DNA of 64,000 nucleotides, taken from Heliopora coerulea (lineage: Eukaryota > Cnidaria > Anthozoa > Scleralcyonacea > Helioporidae). The notes under the pieces were generated by a model, which was not told the DNA's origin, made no database searches, and saw only the letters and a program-made list of their open reading frames with translations. The stretch lies in NCBI GenBank assembly GCA_030142905.1, contig JASJOG010000171.1:620001-684000 (forward strand), read 5' to 3'. Every line of letters begins with the position of its first letter. Positions within the stretch are counted from its first letter, which is position 1. The position numbers and the translations under genes were made by a program. Positions 1 through 11,250 of the stretch are shown piece after piece.

Positions 1-638
1 GGCTCTATATATACCTACCATAAACAACAGTAAATTCCGTGTTGCTTTACCCACTACATATCCAAACACCACCAAACAACACGTCTTCCAGTGTTGCAGT
101 CACTTTACTGCCTTTAACGACCGAATAAGCATTAATAGTATAGGGACCACCAAACACCTGAGGTTTCAGCAAACCCATCCATATTCAAGAATTTTCTCAC
201 CCTATAAAACAGATTGTGCAAGTATCAGAACCTTTATTGTAGGACAAGTGTATGTATGACTGAGGGAAATTGTGTGGGCAATTGCCTCACAAATGGTGGC
301 ATTAAGTCTTTGTCCCACAAAACTATGCCATTTTTCTATGGAAGTTAAGTCTTTTGTTTTCCAATTTTGTTGAACAAGGTGCATCTAAAAACCAGTTGCA
401 AGGCTCCAAAGAGGAAAAATTTTCTTCGGTGGTCAGTCCATTTCATTAAGGGCCAAGATTCTATTGAGTTCTTTTCCTCTCTTATGAAGCCAAAAGTAAC
501 CCTTTTCAGGGTTAGTCATTGAATTTCCCCCTAATTCCCCTGTTGCTCAAGAAATACTAATTTACAAAAGTATTTCCATTAATGTTTCACTACGTTAGGT
601 GTCCCATCATTCATGTTGTCTTCTAAAAAGGTCATTTC
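1..638. repeat. Direct repeat, copy 1 (638 bp)
   Basis: This stretch recurs base for base at 6409-7046 (offset 6408); I found no mismatch in a line-by-line comparison. Identity stops after base 638, where the copies diverge to unrelated sequence. The left edge is cut by the window, so the true repeat may be longer. No convincing protein is encoded. The spacing could suggest long terminal repeats, but no primer-binding site follows copy 1 and the interior holds a LINE in the opposite orientation. A recent segmental duplication or an assembly duplication fits better. Confidence 0.95.
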
Positions 639-1266
639 AACATCATAATCAGAAGAAGAACTCTACTTTTAAATCACTGAAAGTAAAAAATGACTCCCAT
701 ACTTTTCTATAACCATCATTTTTAAATAAGGATACGGTTTGGGTAATTGTAACGCTATCCTGAATTCTAGTTGTAACTTTTTGATTTTTGCTTATTATGT
801 AGACCTCTTCCAACTAGGGTTACCATTGTGCTGAAGTAGGCCAGCTCTGCACATGGTCACAAGTGCAACTGTTAGTATAAACTACAATTATTACCATTAC
901 AGTATTTAATAACATACAGACCAAATCATCCTTTTCATGTTCACGAAAATTTTTCCAATTATGCAAATCCATCCGAGCAGGAAACGAGTTTGCCACATCA
1001 CCAGACTCTTCAACGGTCATTGGTTGGAACTACCAGCAATGGTATGTAGGCTCAGTGTACCCTAAGAACTCCTGCACCACACCAACTGATAAGCATTAAC
1101 AACTTTCTAACCAAACATTTTCACCTTTGCAGCTGTGCAAGGATGACATTCGTTGCAACATTATTTTCAACTAGCATTCGAGAATAAAGTAACCTTGGAC
1201 TATCTTCACTCTCAATGCAGCATTCCAGTAAGTTTCCCGACATTTTCGATGCCAGGAATCAAAACC
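639..1266. other. No recognisable gene
   Basis: AT-rich sequence between the direct repeat and the minisatellite. A 66-codon open frame on the minus strand (820-1020) has no motif I recognise and is probably chance or transposon debris. Confidence 0.4.
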
Positions 1267-1527
1267 GGATACCCCAGGATGGCATCGAATAATTCCGACA
1301 CGCCAGGATGACATCGGTTTAATCGGATACGCCAGGATGACATCGACTAGATCGGATACGCCAGGATGACATCGACTAGATCGGATACGCCAGGATGACA
1401 TCGGCTAGATCGGATACGCCAGGATGACATCGACTAGATCGGATACGCCAGGATGACATCGGCTAGATCGGATACGCCAGGATGACATCGACTAGATCGG
1501 ATACGCCAGGATGACACCAGATGCACC
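1267..1527. repeat. 29-bp minisatellite, nine units
   Basis: Units begin at 1267, 1296, 1325, 1354, 1383, 1412, 1441, 1470 and 1499, each 29 bp, containing ACGCCAGGATGACATCG followed by a variable tail. The middle units are almost identical and the outer ones have drifted. A 29-bp period does not preserve a reading frame, so the open frame across it is not a gene. There are no spacers, so it is not a CRISPR array. Confidence 0.93.
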
Positions 1528-1609
1528 AGGATTGCAATCGGAAATTAAAGGATGAGAATCACTTATTCCAAGAATGATAACTTCCTTTATATTAATTAAT
1601 TCAACTAGT

Positions 1610-2605
1610 TTTGACAGTTCTTGTATGCCTCCCTTGTGTTATGAGGGAACTGTATTTTAAATGGTTACATTTAAATCCGATCTCATTTCTTTAAATAATC
1701 CCTACCGTGTCAAATTTTTGATGTCGTTAGTGAGCCATGGCTTGTATTTACTTTTCACTTTTTTAGTTTAATAGGTGCATGGGTGTCGGCAATCTTTAAG
1801 AAAGTCTCTTTCCAAAGATCCAAGCTCTGTTAGGATTAGTGTAATAAATAAATCATTAAATGAATGTTTTAGATCATTTTGAAAGTGAATTGCATCAAAA
1901 TTTTTAAATCGTCTCGTTTTGACTAATTTAGACGTTTCTTTTGGAATACTTGCTTTACGACGTACATAAACAAGGATATGATCACTAATCCCGACATGCA
2001 TAACTCCTGAATCAATGGTTTTACTCTCATCTAAATTTGTTAATATTAAATCGGTTAGGCTTTCTGTAGTTGTTGTAATTCTTGTCAATTTTAGAATATG
2101 TTGTTCTAATTGATATATATCGAATAAGTCCTTGAGTTTAATGGTGTGAGAGTCGTCTTCTGTCTTTAAAAGATTACGGTTGAAATCACCAGTTATGATT
2201 ATCTCAAGATTGTCAACATCGCCTTTACGCAAAATTCTCAAGTTGTTCGTAAAATGTAGCATGTCAATTATGTTCGCGATACCAAGTTGAAATAAAAAAA
2301 AATTAGTTTTTGGTTTTTTTGCCTTCCAAACAGATAGCTTCACCCTCATCAGGAATTATATTATCTCGTACGTTGTATGAAATATTGTTTATCAGATAAA
2401 TAGCAACGCCTCCACCATTTCTATTTCTCTCTACTCTTACTATTTCATAGCCCGTGGTTTCAACTTCTTCATCTCGTATGGTTCTATCTAATCTTGTTTC
2501 ATTGATACATATTACATCAAAAGGCTCTTCACTTGATAGAATTCTTAGCTCTTCGATATGTTTGTATAGGCTTGTTATGTTTAGATGTCCGATTTTAAAG
2601 CCTTT
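1610..2605 (-). pseudogene. LINE endonuclease (EEP-type) remnant
   Basis: Minus-strand translation gives the apurinic-type endonuclease of a CR1/L2/Jockey-like non-LTR retrotransposon. The N-terminal part (about 2604-2353) reads HLNITSLYKH, then ICINETRLD and GGGVAIYLI. The C-terminal part (2349-1768) carries the GDFN motif, DLILTN and the terminal SDH motif in GISDHILVY. After it the linker seen before LINE reverse transcriptases is still legible (IADTHAPIK, then KPWL). At least two frameshifts near 2345 and 2250 and stop codons in the linker break it. No reverse transcriptase domain follows leftward, so the element has lost its 3' part. Confidence 0.82.
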
Positions 2606-2681
2606 TCATTTTTGATATAAGCTCTTGCTCAAATGTAATAACGGCTTCTCGTGCTTGGTACTTTCAGCTTAGTTAGATACT

Positions 2682-3212
2682 TTAATATCTGAAGGCTTTA
2701 TCTTTATTTACCAATAGTAAATTTAATTCTTTTAAGTAGCCTATAATGTTCTTCGACAAAATGGCTGTACCCTGTCGATTAAGGTGCACGCCATATGACT
2801 TTAAATGGCTACAATTAATGTTCTCATTTGAGGTCAGTCCCCAGTTATTCTGTTTACATACCTTTTGTACGTCAGCATTTACTTGCTTGATCTTTGCAGC
2901 AAGATTTGAATCATCTGTCCTGGGGATGATTGCGGAAATAGTAAACTTAGTACTTGGATTTTTATCCATAACCTCTTTTCCAAGTGAATATATAGGCGCA
3001 GAGATTTCTTGTGAACACTTGAATTTTACATCGTTTGTTCCTACATGTAAATACCACACATGCAGGAGATTTCATAGTAGGTTTAACATAGTCATCTCTT
3101 CCAGTCGAGTGCCTAGGAAAGTTTTAACTTGAACCTTTACTCCTGAATTTCTCCGGAGTTTCATAGCACTAAGGTATTTTATCATGGAGTCGCCAACAAT
3201 ATTAACACTTCG
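2682..3212 (-). pseudogene. LINE ORF1 with SGNH-hydrolase-like domain, broken
   Basis: The minus strand encodes the blocks of an SGNH/GDSL-type esterase domain as found in ORF1 of some CR1-like elements: NIVGDSMIKYL with the nucleophile serine near 3200, HVGTND near 3040, and GVHLNRQGTAIL with the catalytic histidine near 2770. A stop codon near 3070 separates the first block from the second. Order and strand match the endonuclease immediately downstream, so both belong to one element. In the family this protein acts in the retrotransposon RNP; this copy cannot make it intact. Confidence 0.75.
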
Positions 3213-3782
3213 TCATTGCTCAGGCAAATTCTGGCGTTGATTAAGTTTATCTTGGCGATCGTTATTCCGTTCTCCTTCTGCTCGTTGACTTTGTTTAATA
3301 CGGTTCGATGAATTCGGTTGATTTATCTGGCTCTCAATTCCCTCGTGGATTTTCTTACGATTCTTTGTCATTAATCCGTCATTGTATTCAAGTACTTCGT
3401 GCGAATCTTCATGGCCCCTTCTCATTAACTCATTGTTGTTTTCAGTTGCCTCGTCATCTTCACTATTTAGAACTTCGTACTTGTTTTGGTGTTGAAATGT
3501 GATGTTGAAATATGAAAGTGCTTTACCAAACTTTAATGTAGCCTGTGCACCTTGAACTATAGCTTTTCGTGCTCCTAATATGATTGTTGTTAATATTCCA
3601 GCAATTAATGTTAAAACTGCAGAAATACCTAGTATATTCGCTTTAGAGCATTCCTTGAATTGCTGTAATCTACTGATATCCTCTACAGGAGGACGTGCTC
3701 CTGTTACTACAAGAGGAAACCGGAGTACCCTGAGAAAACCCGTGGTGCTTGGTGAACTCAAACTAGATAACACTCTTCTCAC
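3213..3782 (-). pseudogene. N-terminal part of the LINE ORF1, with hydrophobic segment
   Basis: A 189-codon open frame ends in a stop just before the SGNH blocks and is on the same strand. Near residues 48-72 it has a hydrophobic stretch (ANILGISAVLTLIAG, then ILTTIILG) that could span a membrane, followed by a charged Asn/Glu/Arg-rich tail. I infer it is the N-terminal part of the same ORF1, or a host sequence at the element's 5' edge. The hydrophobic segment is unusual for an RNA-binding ORF1. I do not recognise a domain here. Confidence 0.45.
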
Positions 3783-3789
3783 AGGTGAC

Positions 3790-4980
3790 CAAGGTAACTT
3801 TAATCAGATAACTGCATGGCGCTGTAGTCGAACTCTAGCAGTCACTCAAACTGGTGGGGGCAAGGGGTCGGGTATATGCTTTATTCAAAATATTGGGAGA
3901 ATCAATGTGACCACATCATACCTATACCTCCAGAAATCATGATTTTAGCATGTAAGTACATAATTTCCTTTCCTATACTTATGCACAGCTACAGCTCTGT
4001 AGTAAAACAAAAACCTCTAGCATAGCCAGCCCATTGGTTTTCGGCAGACACAGGCACATAGCCGTCAATTTATCTGCGGGGGTGACAGCTGAGTGAGAGG
4101 TTTAAGCTTCCTGGAAGGTGAGAGGACATGACCCCCAGGAAGTTTCTGAATTCGTGGGTGTCTGAAATGGCATTTCCTGCATTTTAAGAGCACGTTTGCC
4201 CAGTACTGACCTAGCTGTTCCTCGGGAACTCACACCAGACACTCAAGTTTATAAATTATAATCAGTAAATATTAATAGAGTGGGATATCCAATGGCATCA
4301 ATCATGTGCATGATTCGCCAGGTGCATGCCCGGCCTTGGCTATGCCACTGACAAAAACCGTACGCAAGGTACATGTAACATTTGATAACAAGTACAGGTG
4401 TGCACGTATATTCAAAATAACAACAAATATTCAATTCAACAATAAAAGTGATACAGTACTGTACATACTGCAAATGGCTTTGACATTGATGTCCAGTATT
4501 CGAAGGGTTAAGAAGTTGCCGATCATTTACGGCTAATTGAATGAATGTGAATTATTGTAGGTCCCGAAATTCCAAATTAATGATTTAACTGAAGTAGTGT
4601 GCTGTTGCCTGAACACTACATGAACCGAATTAACTTCTAGATAAAAACCAAGTAATTCAATTGCCCATAATTTTCCATTCTACTACCAGTGCTTATTCCT
4701 GTGCAACATATCCATTCGAAACGCTCAGTTATTCAAACTCTTTTAACGTTTTGGTAGGTCTATAACTACTTCAGCATGTACCGAAAAGCAAACGGAACTC
4801 TGATCATACCCTAGCATGTAGCGCATGTGTTTAAAGTAATTTTTAATTTCCATGTCTAAAATACGTATTAAAATAAGTAAGGATCAATACCTTTCTTTCC
4901 CTGCCTTTCTACACTTGCTGTTTTTCTCCTTTCTTTGGATATTTACTACCAGTATACAAATCAGTTTAAGTAGTTCAGTT
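3790..4980. other. No recognisable gene
   Basis: Unique-looking AT-rich sequence. Several 60-120-codon open frames overlap on both strands without motifs or splice-site support, and I treat them as chance. Confidence 0.4.
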
Positions 4981-4985
4981 GTGGA

Positions 4986-5076
4986 AAGATGGCGGCGGGT
5001 TTTCTTGTTACTTAGCAACGCATGGCTTCTTTCCTCCTCTCTCGCGTGATCTCCACCTATTACGCGAAACGGAAGT
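4986..5076. promoter_or_regulatory. Promoter-like block: YY1, RFX X-box and ETS motifs
   Basis: AAGATGGCGGC (4986-4996) is a full YY1 consensus. GTTACTTAGCAAC (5007-5019) fits the RFX X-box pattern RYYNYY-N-RRNRAC. ACGGAAGT (5069-5076) fits an ETS site. All lie within 90 bp in a locally GC-richer patch with no TATA box. This combination is typical of TATA-less housekeeping promoters, and an X-box often marks ciliary genes. Direction is not proven; the short plus-strand frame at 5022 is the only candidate I see. Confidence 0.5.
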
Positions 5077-5180
5077 TCAAAAGAGTCTCAAAGAAAGGCC
5101 ACCGCAGGCTAAATTCAAATCAGATAGCAACTTCCACGCGAGAGACGTTAGAATGGCGCCAAGACGTAGTTGTCTGTTGA
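5022..5180 (+). CDS. Small basic ORF (52 aa), possible gene or first exon
   Basis: The first ATG after the YY1/X-box block opens a 52-codon frame. The product starts MASFLLSRVISTYYAKRKFK and stays rich in Lys, Arg and Ser, which resembles a mitochondrial targeting sequence (hydrophobic and basic, few acidic residues early on). It ends at a TGA at 5178. No domain is recognised and no splice donor is obvious, so it could be a small mitochondrial protein, the first exon of a longer gene, or chance. Its position right behind promoter motifs is the main support. Confidence 0.3.
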   Translation: MASFLLSRVISTYYAKRKFKRVSKKGHRRLNSNQIATSTRETLEWRQDVVVC

Positions 5181-6408
5181 GGCGTGAATCCGTCTAAATA
5201 AGGTTCCACTTTAACGTTGTGGCTGACTTAAGGGACATCATGTAAAGTCCGGTGATAGTCGATCTGCCCATGGCTTTTCAAAGAACCGAGAAGTCGAAAC
5301 AATGCCATATTTTGGCGTTGTTGTTATTCGGGTGGAGGTCGCAATAGGGAACCGACGGAGACCTGAAATTTAGCGTAGATAGGCCAAAACATTTTTTGAA
5401 AATTTTAGATTGGCATATCATTGAGATGTGTTGGAAAGTCTCTCGCTTAGGATATGTTTGGCATTTTGGTTTTGACCCCGAATTAGACTTAGTATAAGTT
5501 CCCCGAGATTTCAAAAATGGGCAAGGTCCATGTCGAAATTTCAAAAGGTGTACCCACAATCCAATTGGAAAATAGTTTTCACGGGATGTAGCGATCGGCA
5601 ATCGTTCCCTACGTTATATCAAGAAAAAAAAAGCCCCAAACAATTCTCAAATAATATAGCCATAAACTTCAGCACATTCAAAATATCAGCTCAGGAAAAA
5701 CCCCGAATAACAATAGAATTTCAAAAACGACGCATACGTTAACGGCTTCTTTCAAAACGTTCAAAAAGCCCAAAACTGACCTCGCCAAATAGACGCTTTC
5801 TAGTACATGTTGATTTCAAATTTAAAAGATGACCTCATCCAAATAGGTCCGAATTCTTCCCAAATCTCATTGTCTGTTAAAAATCAATCCATAAATCTTG
5901 CATGAAAGTAAATCACACGAATAGCAAAGACCACAGGCCCCCAAATCTTGCTATTTCCAATAAAACTGTTTTTAAATGCTCTTCTAAGTGGAAATTTTTC
6001 AAAATGCCACACAATTGTACTTCCTCTGACAGGTTATGGAAACATACAGTGTACCTGTATGAACAGGGCTTAAGATGCACTTCTACATGTTGACAAAATG
6101 TTTCAAGGAAACTCAATTTTATCACGCATTCTATTTCTTTTTCCTTGTTCATTTTAAGACAAAGTCCAACTGTTGCATTGAATTTCTGCAGATCATCACA
6201 TAGCATCATCTTAAAAGCGAATAGCAATTTGCAAATCACGATACACTCATTCAAAAGCCACAAGCCTGGAATACTTGAAAACTTGTCAAACTTTACAGCA
6301 GTTAACTAGAGATAATGTTTTTAGCTGATTTGAAAAAAGCAGGAAAATTATGTTTGCTACATTGAACATAATTATTAATCACACAGTCCATTAATTGTGT
6401 TTTTCTGG
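5181..6408. other. No recognisable gene
   Basis: Sequence between the promoter-like block and the second direct-repeat copy. Open frames of 60-116 codons on both strands show no motifs. I see no RNA gene or terminal repeat. Confidence 0.4.
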
Positions 6409-7046
6409 GCTCTATATATACCTACCATAAACAACAGTAAATTCCGTGTTGCTTTACCCACTACATATCCAAACACCACCAAACAACACGTCTTCCAGTG
6501 TTGCAGTCACTTTACTGCCTTTAACGACCGAATAAGCATTAATAGTATAGGGACCACCAAACACCTGAGGTTTCAGCAAACCCATCCATATTCAAGAATT
6601 TTCTCACCCTATAAAACAGATTGTGCAAGTATCAGAACCTTTATTGTAGGACAAGTGTATGTATGACTGAGGGAAATTGTGTGGGCAATTGCCTCACAAA
6701 TGGTGGCATTAAGTCTTTGTCCCACAAAACTATGCCATTTTTCTATGGAAGTTAAGTCTTTTGTTTTCCAATTTTGTTGAACAAGGTGCATCTAAAAACC
6801 AGTTGCAAGGCTCCAAAGAGGAAAAATTTTCTTCGGTGGTCAGTCCATTTCATTAAGGGCCAAGATTCTATTGAGTTCTTTTCCTCTCTTATGAAGCCAA
6901 AAGTAACCCTTTTCAGGGTTAGTCATTGAATTTCCCCCTAATTCCCCTGTTGCTCAAGAAATACTAATTTACAAAAGTATTTCCATTAATGTTTCACTAC
7001 GTTAGGTGTCCCATCATTCATGTTGTCTTCTAAAAAGGTCATTTCA
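6409..7046. repeat. Direct repeat, copy 2 (638 bp)
   Basis: Identical to 1-638. Its right edge coincides exactly with the start of the 187-bp tandem array at 7047, whereas copy 1 continues into unrelated sequence at 639. Confidence 0.95.
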
Positions 7047-7790
7047 CATGAGCCATGTTGTCCCCCATTGCGAAAACGACATTTCTGCAGCTCTTCCAAA
7101 CTCTTCTGATATTGTCAGGAAAGGTCAGAAGCTGGCAAATGCTGCAATTTGGCGTTGATTCCGATTTTTTTTGGCACTCGATTGTCAACAGATATCCACA
7201 ATTGAAAATTCTACCAAGAATCAAAAGGGGAGCACTAGAGCCACCTTGTCCTTCCTTTGCAGAGCGATATTTCTGCAACTCTTCGAAACTCTTCTGATCT
7301 TGTCAGGAAAGGCCAGAGAATCCCAAATCCTGCTGTTTGGCGTTGATTCCGATTGTTTGGCACTCCATTTGCGAAAGATATGAACACTTTAAAATTCCAC
7401 CCAAAATCGAAGGGGTGATTACATGAGCCATGTGGTCACCCCTTTCCAAAATGTGGTTTCTGCAACTCTTCGAAACTCTTTTGACATTGTCAGTAAAGGC
7501 TAGAGGCTCCCAAATCCTGCTGTTTGGCGTTGATTACGATTGTTTGGTACTCCATTGGCGAGAGATATGAACACTTGAAAATTCGACCCAAAAGCGAAGG
7601 GGTGACAACGTGAGCCATGTGGTCTCCTCTTTGCATAACGAGATTTCTGCAAGTCTTCGAAACTCTTCTGATCTTCTCAGCAAAGGCCAAACGCTCCCAA
7701 ATCCTGTTGTTTGGCGTTGATTCCGAATGTTTGGCACGCGATCGGTCATAGATATCCACACTGGGAAATTCGACCCAATATCAAAGCTTG
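7047..7790. repeat. Tandem array, four 187-bp units
   Basis: The anchor GAGCCA(T/C) occurs at 7050, 7238, 7425 and 7612, giving periods of 188, 187 and 187. Each unit repeats in order: TTTCTGCA, CTCTTC/CGAAACTCTT, TGTCAG.AAAGG, TTTGGCGTTGATT, a GATAT block and AAAATTC.ACC. Units differ by perhaps 10-20%, so the array is old. Open frames inside it are by-products of the repetition. Confidence 0.9.
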
Positions 7791-7794
7791 GTGG

Positions 7795-8660
7795 GAGACG
7801 AGGTGCTTTTCAAGGCCTCTCATCTCTTAATGAACACATTTTCTAGCGAAGGAGAAAGCGATATTTAAATAGGCTGCGCTTAATGTCTTTGTTTATGAGA
7901 AGGATGAAAAAAAACATCACATTACTGGCATTTCAACAGTGTAATGCACCAGCTGATCGCAAACGTAAGACGATGTGCGTTTATCCAAGACTTCCTTCCT
8001 GGTTTGAACAGCTTTTGCTTGCTCGTTGTCAAGACCATCTATAGCGTGAAAATTTTAGACTAAGCTGGGATTCTTTCAACCACATTTGTCGACTCGCTGG
8101 CCACGAGCTTATGAAGCAAAATACAATTTTCCGTGAAACAATAAAAATGAGAAGCGGTGGTTGTTGAGATATGGTGATTAGCTAAATGGAATTCATAGCA
8201 AACCCCAGACCCTACATCTGGAATAAGTCGATTGTCTTGAATAGGTTCTCAAGTCCTGACATTGACACTGGAGCATCTAAACGAACAAAGGGAATTATAG
8301 GGCGAATATCGCGAATTGTTTTTGTTCGTCCGTCATTTTAGATGCACAAGGCGGGATCTGTGAATGTCCAGTGATCATTGTCATAAGCAAAATAAATTTT
8401 TTGACGTGCATCAGTCACCATGCGAAATGTGATTGGTTCCTGAACATAGCAAGACAAGTTATACCCGCCCGAGATGTAGTATAACTTGTCTGTCGTTTCC
8501 GTCAATCAAGGTGGGATAATCGCTTAATTTCTGTAGGGAAAACAGCTTGCATTTTTTACTCGTTTAACTTCGAACGGGCTGTTTTCACTGCCCTTTTGTC
8601 GCCCTGCAAACTTGTCCTAGTGAAAACGCAGGCTTAGTGTAAAGTTTGATTTCCACTAGG
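7795..8660. other. No recognisable gene
   Basis: Unique-looking sequence between the tandem array and the first family-A inverted-repeat element; nothing recognised. Confidence 0.35.
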
Positions 8661-8664
8661 CGGA

Positions 8665-8952
8665 ATTTTCCGAAGCCGCCGTGCCAGACAAAGCCGAAAA
8701 AGCAACGAAATTTGACATTAAACTATTCAGAGATACGTATTTCTTTTCATCTTTAGCGATAAATGCACTAAGGATGTTTTCCATAATCTTTCTATTACAA
8801 ATGACGATAGGGTGACAAGCCGACGTTCCATAAAATAGTTTTGAAAATTTTATCAGAAGACAACTATGCCAGATACATGCTAACAGATTATTCATCTGAG
8901 TGTCGGTGAATAGTATTGATATCTATTATTCACTTCCACTTCGGTGAATAAT
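8665..8952 (+). mobile_element. MITE family A, partial copy
   Basis: The block from GCCGTGCCAGAC through GACAAGCCGACGTTCC to GTGTCGGTGAATAG and GGTGAATAAT is shared with 41530-43112 (same strand) and 58183-58640 (opposite strand). The left end found in those copies is missing here. It is a non-autonomous repeat without coding capacity; the 79-codon open frame on the minus strand is the repeat read backwards. Confidence 0.75.
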
Positions 8953-9084
8953 TTATATAATTTAAATAATACCAAAGAAACAATGAACGAAAACAAACAA
9001 TATATGCATGCCAGAGACAAATCGATTGAAATTTATCATTCCAGTGCATTAAAAATTTAACCATTGCTCAAAGTTTTTTTGTTT

Positions 9085-9180
9085 TCTAAACGGCACCAAG
9101 TTAAACATTAACTCTTTCTTTAACGCCAAACGATTTTACTCGTCAAAGAGGAAGCTCCCGTCTTGAAGAAGTTAAACTGT
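9085..9180 (+). repeat. Dispersed repeat containing an 'ACGATTTTACTCGTCAA' core
   Basis: TTTAACGCCAAACGATTTTA, then CTCGTCAA and a purine-rich GCTCCC stretch, recurs at 58105-58165. Diverged versions with GCTAATGCCAGA..GATTT.ACTTGTCA lie near 50345-50400 and 50455-50490. The family is unnamed here. Confidence 0.55.
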
Positions 9181-9409
9181 TTCCCGAACTGTTGCCATAA
9201 ACGACGATAAAACAAGTTTCAAGGAAGAACTGATATGATAACCCACTATAAAACTAACATGTAAACGACAAGCACGATTAAATAAAATGTCCTTTATATA
9301 CTTACATAGCAAGATGCAAATATTCCACCTCAAAAGCAGACACTATAGAAAAAGACCCGAAATGTGCAACCAATCCGTAAGGCATCCAGAAGGTGTTTTA
9401 TACAATCAG

Positions 9410-10090
9410 AACGTCAGATTGCGGCATATCAGACGTCGCATTTCCGTCGAATAAAATTGGTCGCATTTAATGCGACGAATTGAATTTGACGGAACCTCGA
9501 CGTATGAACTAGGCCTTAGGCCGATGAGAACACTCTTCCGAACCAATGGTAGTTTTTGTACCAATTTCGACGACTGGGTTCGTCTTTATGACTTGAGTCA
9601 GACATGACGCTTTCGATTTCTTCTTCGTGATCCTGTCGCATGCACTAGCCAACAAACAAATTGCTTGAGTCTATTTGCAATATTTGCATATTTTACCAAA
9701 TATATTTTGCAGTAACTTGCTTATGTTGAAGAACGTATGCCCAAGAGACTATAAAGTTGATTACTCAAGTATTCACTTGAGGTCGAACATCCCTCAAAAG
9801 AATTCGTATTGTTCAATGGATTAAGGCTCGTCCACACGTATCCGCTTTTGTTTGATAACGCAAATTTTTCTTTGTAGGTTACCTTCCCGACCATACATAT
9901 CCTGCTTATACAATCACGGAAAACAGAACTTTTCAAAAACACTTTCCAGAGTGGAAATTTTTGAAAACGTCGTTTTCATATCCTCGTACGGACGGATGAA
10001 AACGGAACTTTTCAAAAACACCTACGTCATCGTATGGTATCCATCGTCAGAGGTAAAATGGCAGACGGACATATTACTTTTGTGTCTCTT
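9410..10090. repeat. Dispersed-repeat-like segments
   Basis: 9420-9520 holds the internally repetitive CGACG/GTCGCATTT/AATGCGACG pattern. 9830-10040 contains a twice-repeated GGAACTTTTCAAAAACAC and GAAAACGTCGTTTTC, starting with CTCGTCCACACGTATCCG. Both resemble short inverted-repeat transposon debris. No terminal repeats could be fixed, so boundaries are approximate. Confidence 0.4.
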
Positions 10091-11141
10091 TTTCTTGGGC
10101 TTTTCCCACGCCTTGAGATTAACATGACTTTGCTGAATGTTTGAGCTGACTACGTATGGCGCAAGCTTAATTTTATCAGGAAGCTTTCATCCTCCGATCT
10201 CGACGGCGAGTCTGAAACGACTCGACAAAGGACGAAGACAAACAAGACCTTGAAGATTTTGGGTTAGACCCAATGGCGTAGCTACATCCAGGCCTACCTG
10301 GGCCTACCCGGGCCTGTGTCCAGGTGAAATTTTGCTGACAAATCTAATTCACAAAAGGCAAAAGTACCGAGTATAGTCACTACAAAGATTAAATATAATT
10401 ACTCTGCTTTCCTGAAGACCAAGTATTAGTTCAATTCCTACATAAATGGCAAATATTTCGTAAAAATATGTTCTTGGAAGGTGACGTTCTGAAATGAATC
10501 CCAATGAAAAGAGATGGACAGAAAGTGGTAACACCGAGCCCGCGACAAACGACCCCAGGAGTGACGTGGAGAACCCAGAGGAAACACAGTAGTAGTAGAA
10601 GTTAGTACACAAGTGTTATTGGGCTCAAGTACTGCAAAATATCTCGAGGGGCATGCCGCATGCCTTTAGCAAGCAGTGTAATAACTAAAAAACTACAAGG
10701 AAATGTTGGAACCTGTGCCCATGTTGTGCCCACATTACATTTGCTTTCTATCCACGCCACTGGTTAGACCAGGATATACAAGTGCTTGGCGGGATATTCT
10801 TGCAGCTCAAGTGGGCTGTTGGCGTTTTCAAATCGCGAATAAGCGCCGCACGTGAGACTTAAATTATCACAATAAGCGCCGCCCTCCAATAAGCGTCGCA
10901 TTTAAGAAGAATTTATAAACACATGGAATTTCTTATCTGGTACAAATTTTCATTCCTCCTCAGGCACCGCGATTTACAACCTTATTAAAGTAAAACTTTA
11001 AAGTGAATAAAGTGAAAACGTTTGTGCAAAAGACAGAAAAGAGTGTTTTTTTTAAATATATAAATTCTTACATTGTTTTACTGTTGCCAAACCAAAAACA
11101 TTTTACTATACATTTTTGCTTATGTTTCATTATTTGAACAC

Positions 11142-11142
<1 letters not shown>

Positions 11143-11192
<50 letters not shown>

Positions 11193-11250
11193 CATGTATA
11201 TGTATATGTATATGTAAAGGTGTATGTATATGTGTATGTCTATTTATATA
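11143..11250. repeat. (TA)n microsatellite grading into TATG/CATG repeats
   Basis: About 22 uninterrupted TA units (11143-11186) are followed by ACATGTACATGTATATG-type repeats. The Tyr/Ile/Val-His open frames on both strands are artefacts of this repeat. Confidence 0.95.

Noticed and set aside
1171..1401. 76-codon open frame across the minisatellite
   Set aside because: The 29-bp period shifts frame every unit; composition reflects the repeat and not a protein.
1267..1527. CRISPR-like array
   Set aside because: Units abut directly with no unique spacers, and the context is animal DNA.
1..7046. LTR retrotransposon with 638-bp LTRs
   Set aside because: No tRNA primer-binding site after copy 1, no gag-pol, and the interior holds an inverted LINE and a minisatellite.
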